From: Theristus sp. LFF4_11
Lineage: Eukaryota; Nematoda; Chromadorea; Monhysterida; Xyalidae
Length of the DNA: 64,000 bases
Direction: 5' to 3'
NCBI GenBank assembly: GCA_030248135.1
Contig: JASANC010003532.1
Span: 62,001-126,000 of the forward strand
The notes beneath the pieces are model-generated. The model saw only the letters and a list, made by a program, of their open reading frames with translations, did no database searches and was not told where the DNA came from. Below, in pieces: positions 62,477 through 64,000 of this stretch. The position numbers and the translations under genes are program-made. Position 1 is the first letter of the stretch; the number at the start of each line of letters is the position of its first letter.

Positions 62477-63960
62477 TCACGAACAGAGCCACACGACAAG
62501 CAACAGCAATCGTAACCACAGAAGCAACACGTCACCCATGTAATGAACGAAAACGGAATGCATCTTCAACGGTCGTGTGTTGTAGACGCGAGTGAAGTGC
62601 GCTTTGGCGATATAGCGCATCCGTTGCACCGGTGTCACGAGCTGCCCCGGCGACTGGTCGTGGTACATCGATTGCAGTCGACGTGCGTTCAGCGCAAACC
62701 TGCAACACATTTTTTTCTATGTCGCCATTGTGCGTTTGTTGTAAAAACAAAAAATACATTTCCATTTTTAGGTTTTGACCACGTTTTCATTTCCATTAGT
62801 CAGGACAGTGGCATGAAAAAGCCTTTGACGTTTGGAAATCAAAAATCTTATCGTTCATTTTGGTTTGCGCGTGTTTCATTTTTTTCGTCACATGGAGTAC
62901 TGGAAATTCAAAAACAGAGATCAGCTGGTTTTAAAAACGTTGATCAATCAACAAAGCTTGCGAACGTGTTTCCAGCGTCCAGCACTGTTGCGGCAGCGTG
63001 CAGAATTGCGTGCGATTGATTCAATTGTGTTTTGTCGAGCACCAATGCGATGCCATGACGTTGTGCTCTTTTTGCGTTCGAATACTGATCGATGTAGAGC
63101 GGGATGACGACCAACGGTACTGCCGCCTGGGTGGCCTCCAGCACACTGTAGTAGCCACCATGGGTGATCAACAGGCGGGTGCGACGGTGGTCTGCGATAA
63201 ACAAGAAACGATAAACAACAATAAACGACAAATAAAAAGAAACAAGAACATAAACAACAACAACCATACTCTGGAAACGTTCATGCACGTCACGTCACTG
63301 TAGGTTCCGTGTTATTTCATACAACCGTTCAAGCCTGACGTACGTCGACGTACATACGTCAGGTGTAAACGGGCCTAAAAGTCTCAACTGAACTCACTCA
63401 ACAACAACTCTTGTGGCAGCCAGTCAACAATGTGAAGATTTCGACCACCCGCAGTGTTCGCGTGCGTCTGCATCGTTGCACTGCAGCGCCAAATCACCGT
63501 GTACTGAGCAGACAACTGCGCCAGGGCGTTCAGCATGTTCATCTGAAAAGGGTCAGTCAGTGGTTTTCAGGTTCAAAGAAAACACAGACAACACAAAACT
63601 TGTTGAGCAGAACAAAGGTGGTGTAGCTCAACAAAAGCGGCTACAGTTGAACTGAACGATCGGCAACGGCACGCAAACTTGCTTTTATGTCCGGCGGAAT
63701 GAACGCGCATTTCACAGCGGTGCCGAGCGACACCAGCACCGTGCCGTTGGTGCGACGGTTGTCGACGATTTCCAGCCACTTCCGGTCCAACGTTGCTTGC
63801 CGTTTGCTTGCTGCGTTTTCGCCAGTGCCGACTCGACCGAGATAAGAGACAGTGAGCAAAAGTGGACGAGGGAAATCCAACATCTGTTCGCCGTTGACGA
63901 AAATGCCAGCAACACGGTGACCAAGATCGTCCAGTGGGTCCGGAAGATCCTGGAGTGCAG
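62477..63960 (-). CDS. UDP-glycosyltransferase (UGT), C-terminal exons, partial
   Basis: Membrane-bound enzyme that transfers a sugar from a UDP-sugar to small lipophilic acceptors; ER lumen with a C-terminal TM anchor. Four minus-strand exons: 63960-63668, 63542-63398, 63191-62966, 62699-62477, in phase. Seen: FVNGEQMLDFPRPLL and NGTVLVSLGTAVK (start of the UDP-sugar-binding domain), YTVIWRC, VDWLPQELLL, then LLITHGGYYSVLEA and PLVVIPLYIDQYSNAKRA, the UGT signature, and a C-terminal hydrophobic helix (VLLLWLRLLLLVVWLCS). The HGG and D-Q residues expected to contact UDP-sugar are present. The exon at 63960 is preceded by an acceptor (CCGTAG), so the N-terminal acceptor-binding half lies beyond the window edge. 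Confidence 0.93.
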
Positions 63961-64000
63961 CTACGGTATGGCCGATTAAACATGGCAGCTATTTTCAAGG

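Overview
This is animal nuclear DNA: dense multi-exon genes with GT-AG introns of about 50 to 500 bp (a few longer), acceptors mostly of the form TTTCAG or TGCAG, GC-rich exons in AT-rich introns, and many small transposons. The gene set (Rag GTPase, PPP6R/SAPS protein, R3-type receptor tyrosine phosphatase, F-box protein, ionotropic-receptor-like protein, C-type lectin/EGF protein, UDP-glucuronosyltransferase-like protein) and the intron style point to an ecdysozoan invertebrate. A nematode is my best guess; a tardigrade or nematomorph cannot be excluded.

Layout. 0-15 kb, plus strand: a PPP6R/SAPS regulatory subunit (162-8520, 20 exons), a RagA/B GTPase (9610-11932, 8 exons), and a three-finger C2H2 protein (12390-14976, 6 exons). 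15-19.7 kb: no convincing gene. 19.7-36.2 kb, plus: a receptor tyrosine phosphatase of about 1787 residues with FN3 domains, one TM segment and one catalytic domain. 37.2-38.9 kb, minus: an unrecognised membrane protein. 42.2-43.5 kb, minus: an unrecognised helical protein, divergent from an F-box protein on plus (43741-48513). 49.3-53.4 kb, minus: an unrecognised helical protein ending in a CaaX-like CAIL. 54.4-57.4 kb, plus: an ionotropic-receptor-like protein. 57.6-59.5 kb, minus: a secreted C-type-lectin-like/EGF protein. 60-62.2 kb: a tRNA-derived SINE beside a short non-autonomous LTR retrotransposon. 62.5-64 kb, minus: the C-terminal part of a UDP-glycosyltransferase whose 5' exons lie beyond the window.

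For most genes I joined exons by hand and checked that the reading phase is kept across every junction. Models are therefore internally consistent but unverified by transcripts. The genes do not form one pathway. RagA (TORC1 nutrient signalling) and PPP6R (PP6 phosphatase targeting) are housekeeping signalling genes; the phosphatase, receptor and lectin act at the surface or outside the cell.

Mobile DNA is the most distinctive layer. There are five copies of a MITE whose ends carry TGACGTCA (CRE) palindromes, four copies of a pogo-like foldback MITE carrying TCACGTGA E-boxes, two hAT-like elements (one with a perfect 8-bp target duplication), two elements sharing TACCGTA ends, a Mutator-like candidate with a 9-bp direct repeat, three tRNA-SINEs, and a young LTR element with a tRNA-Gln-type primer site. 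Nearly all sit in introns. I found no rRNA, no CRISPR array, and no free-standing tRNA gene that I trust.
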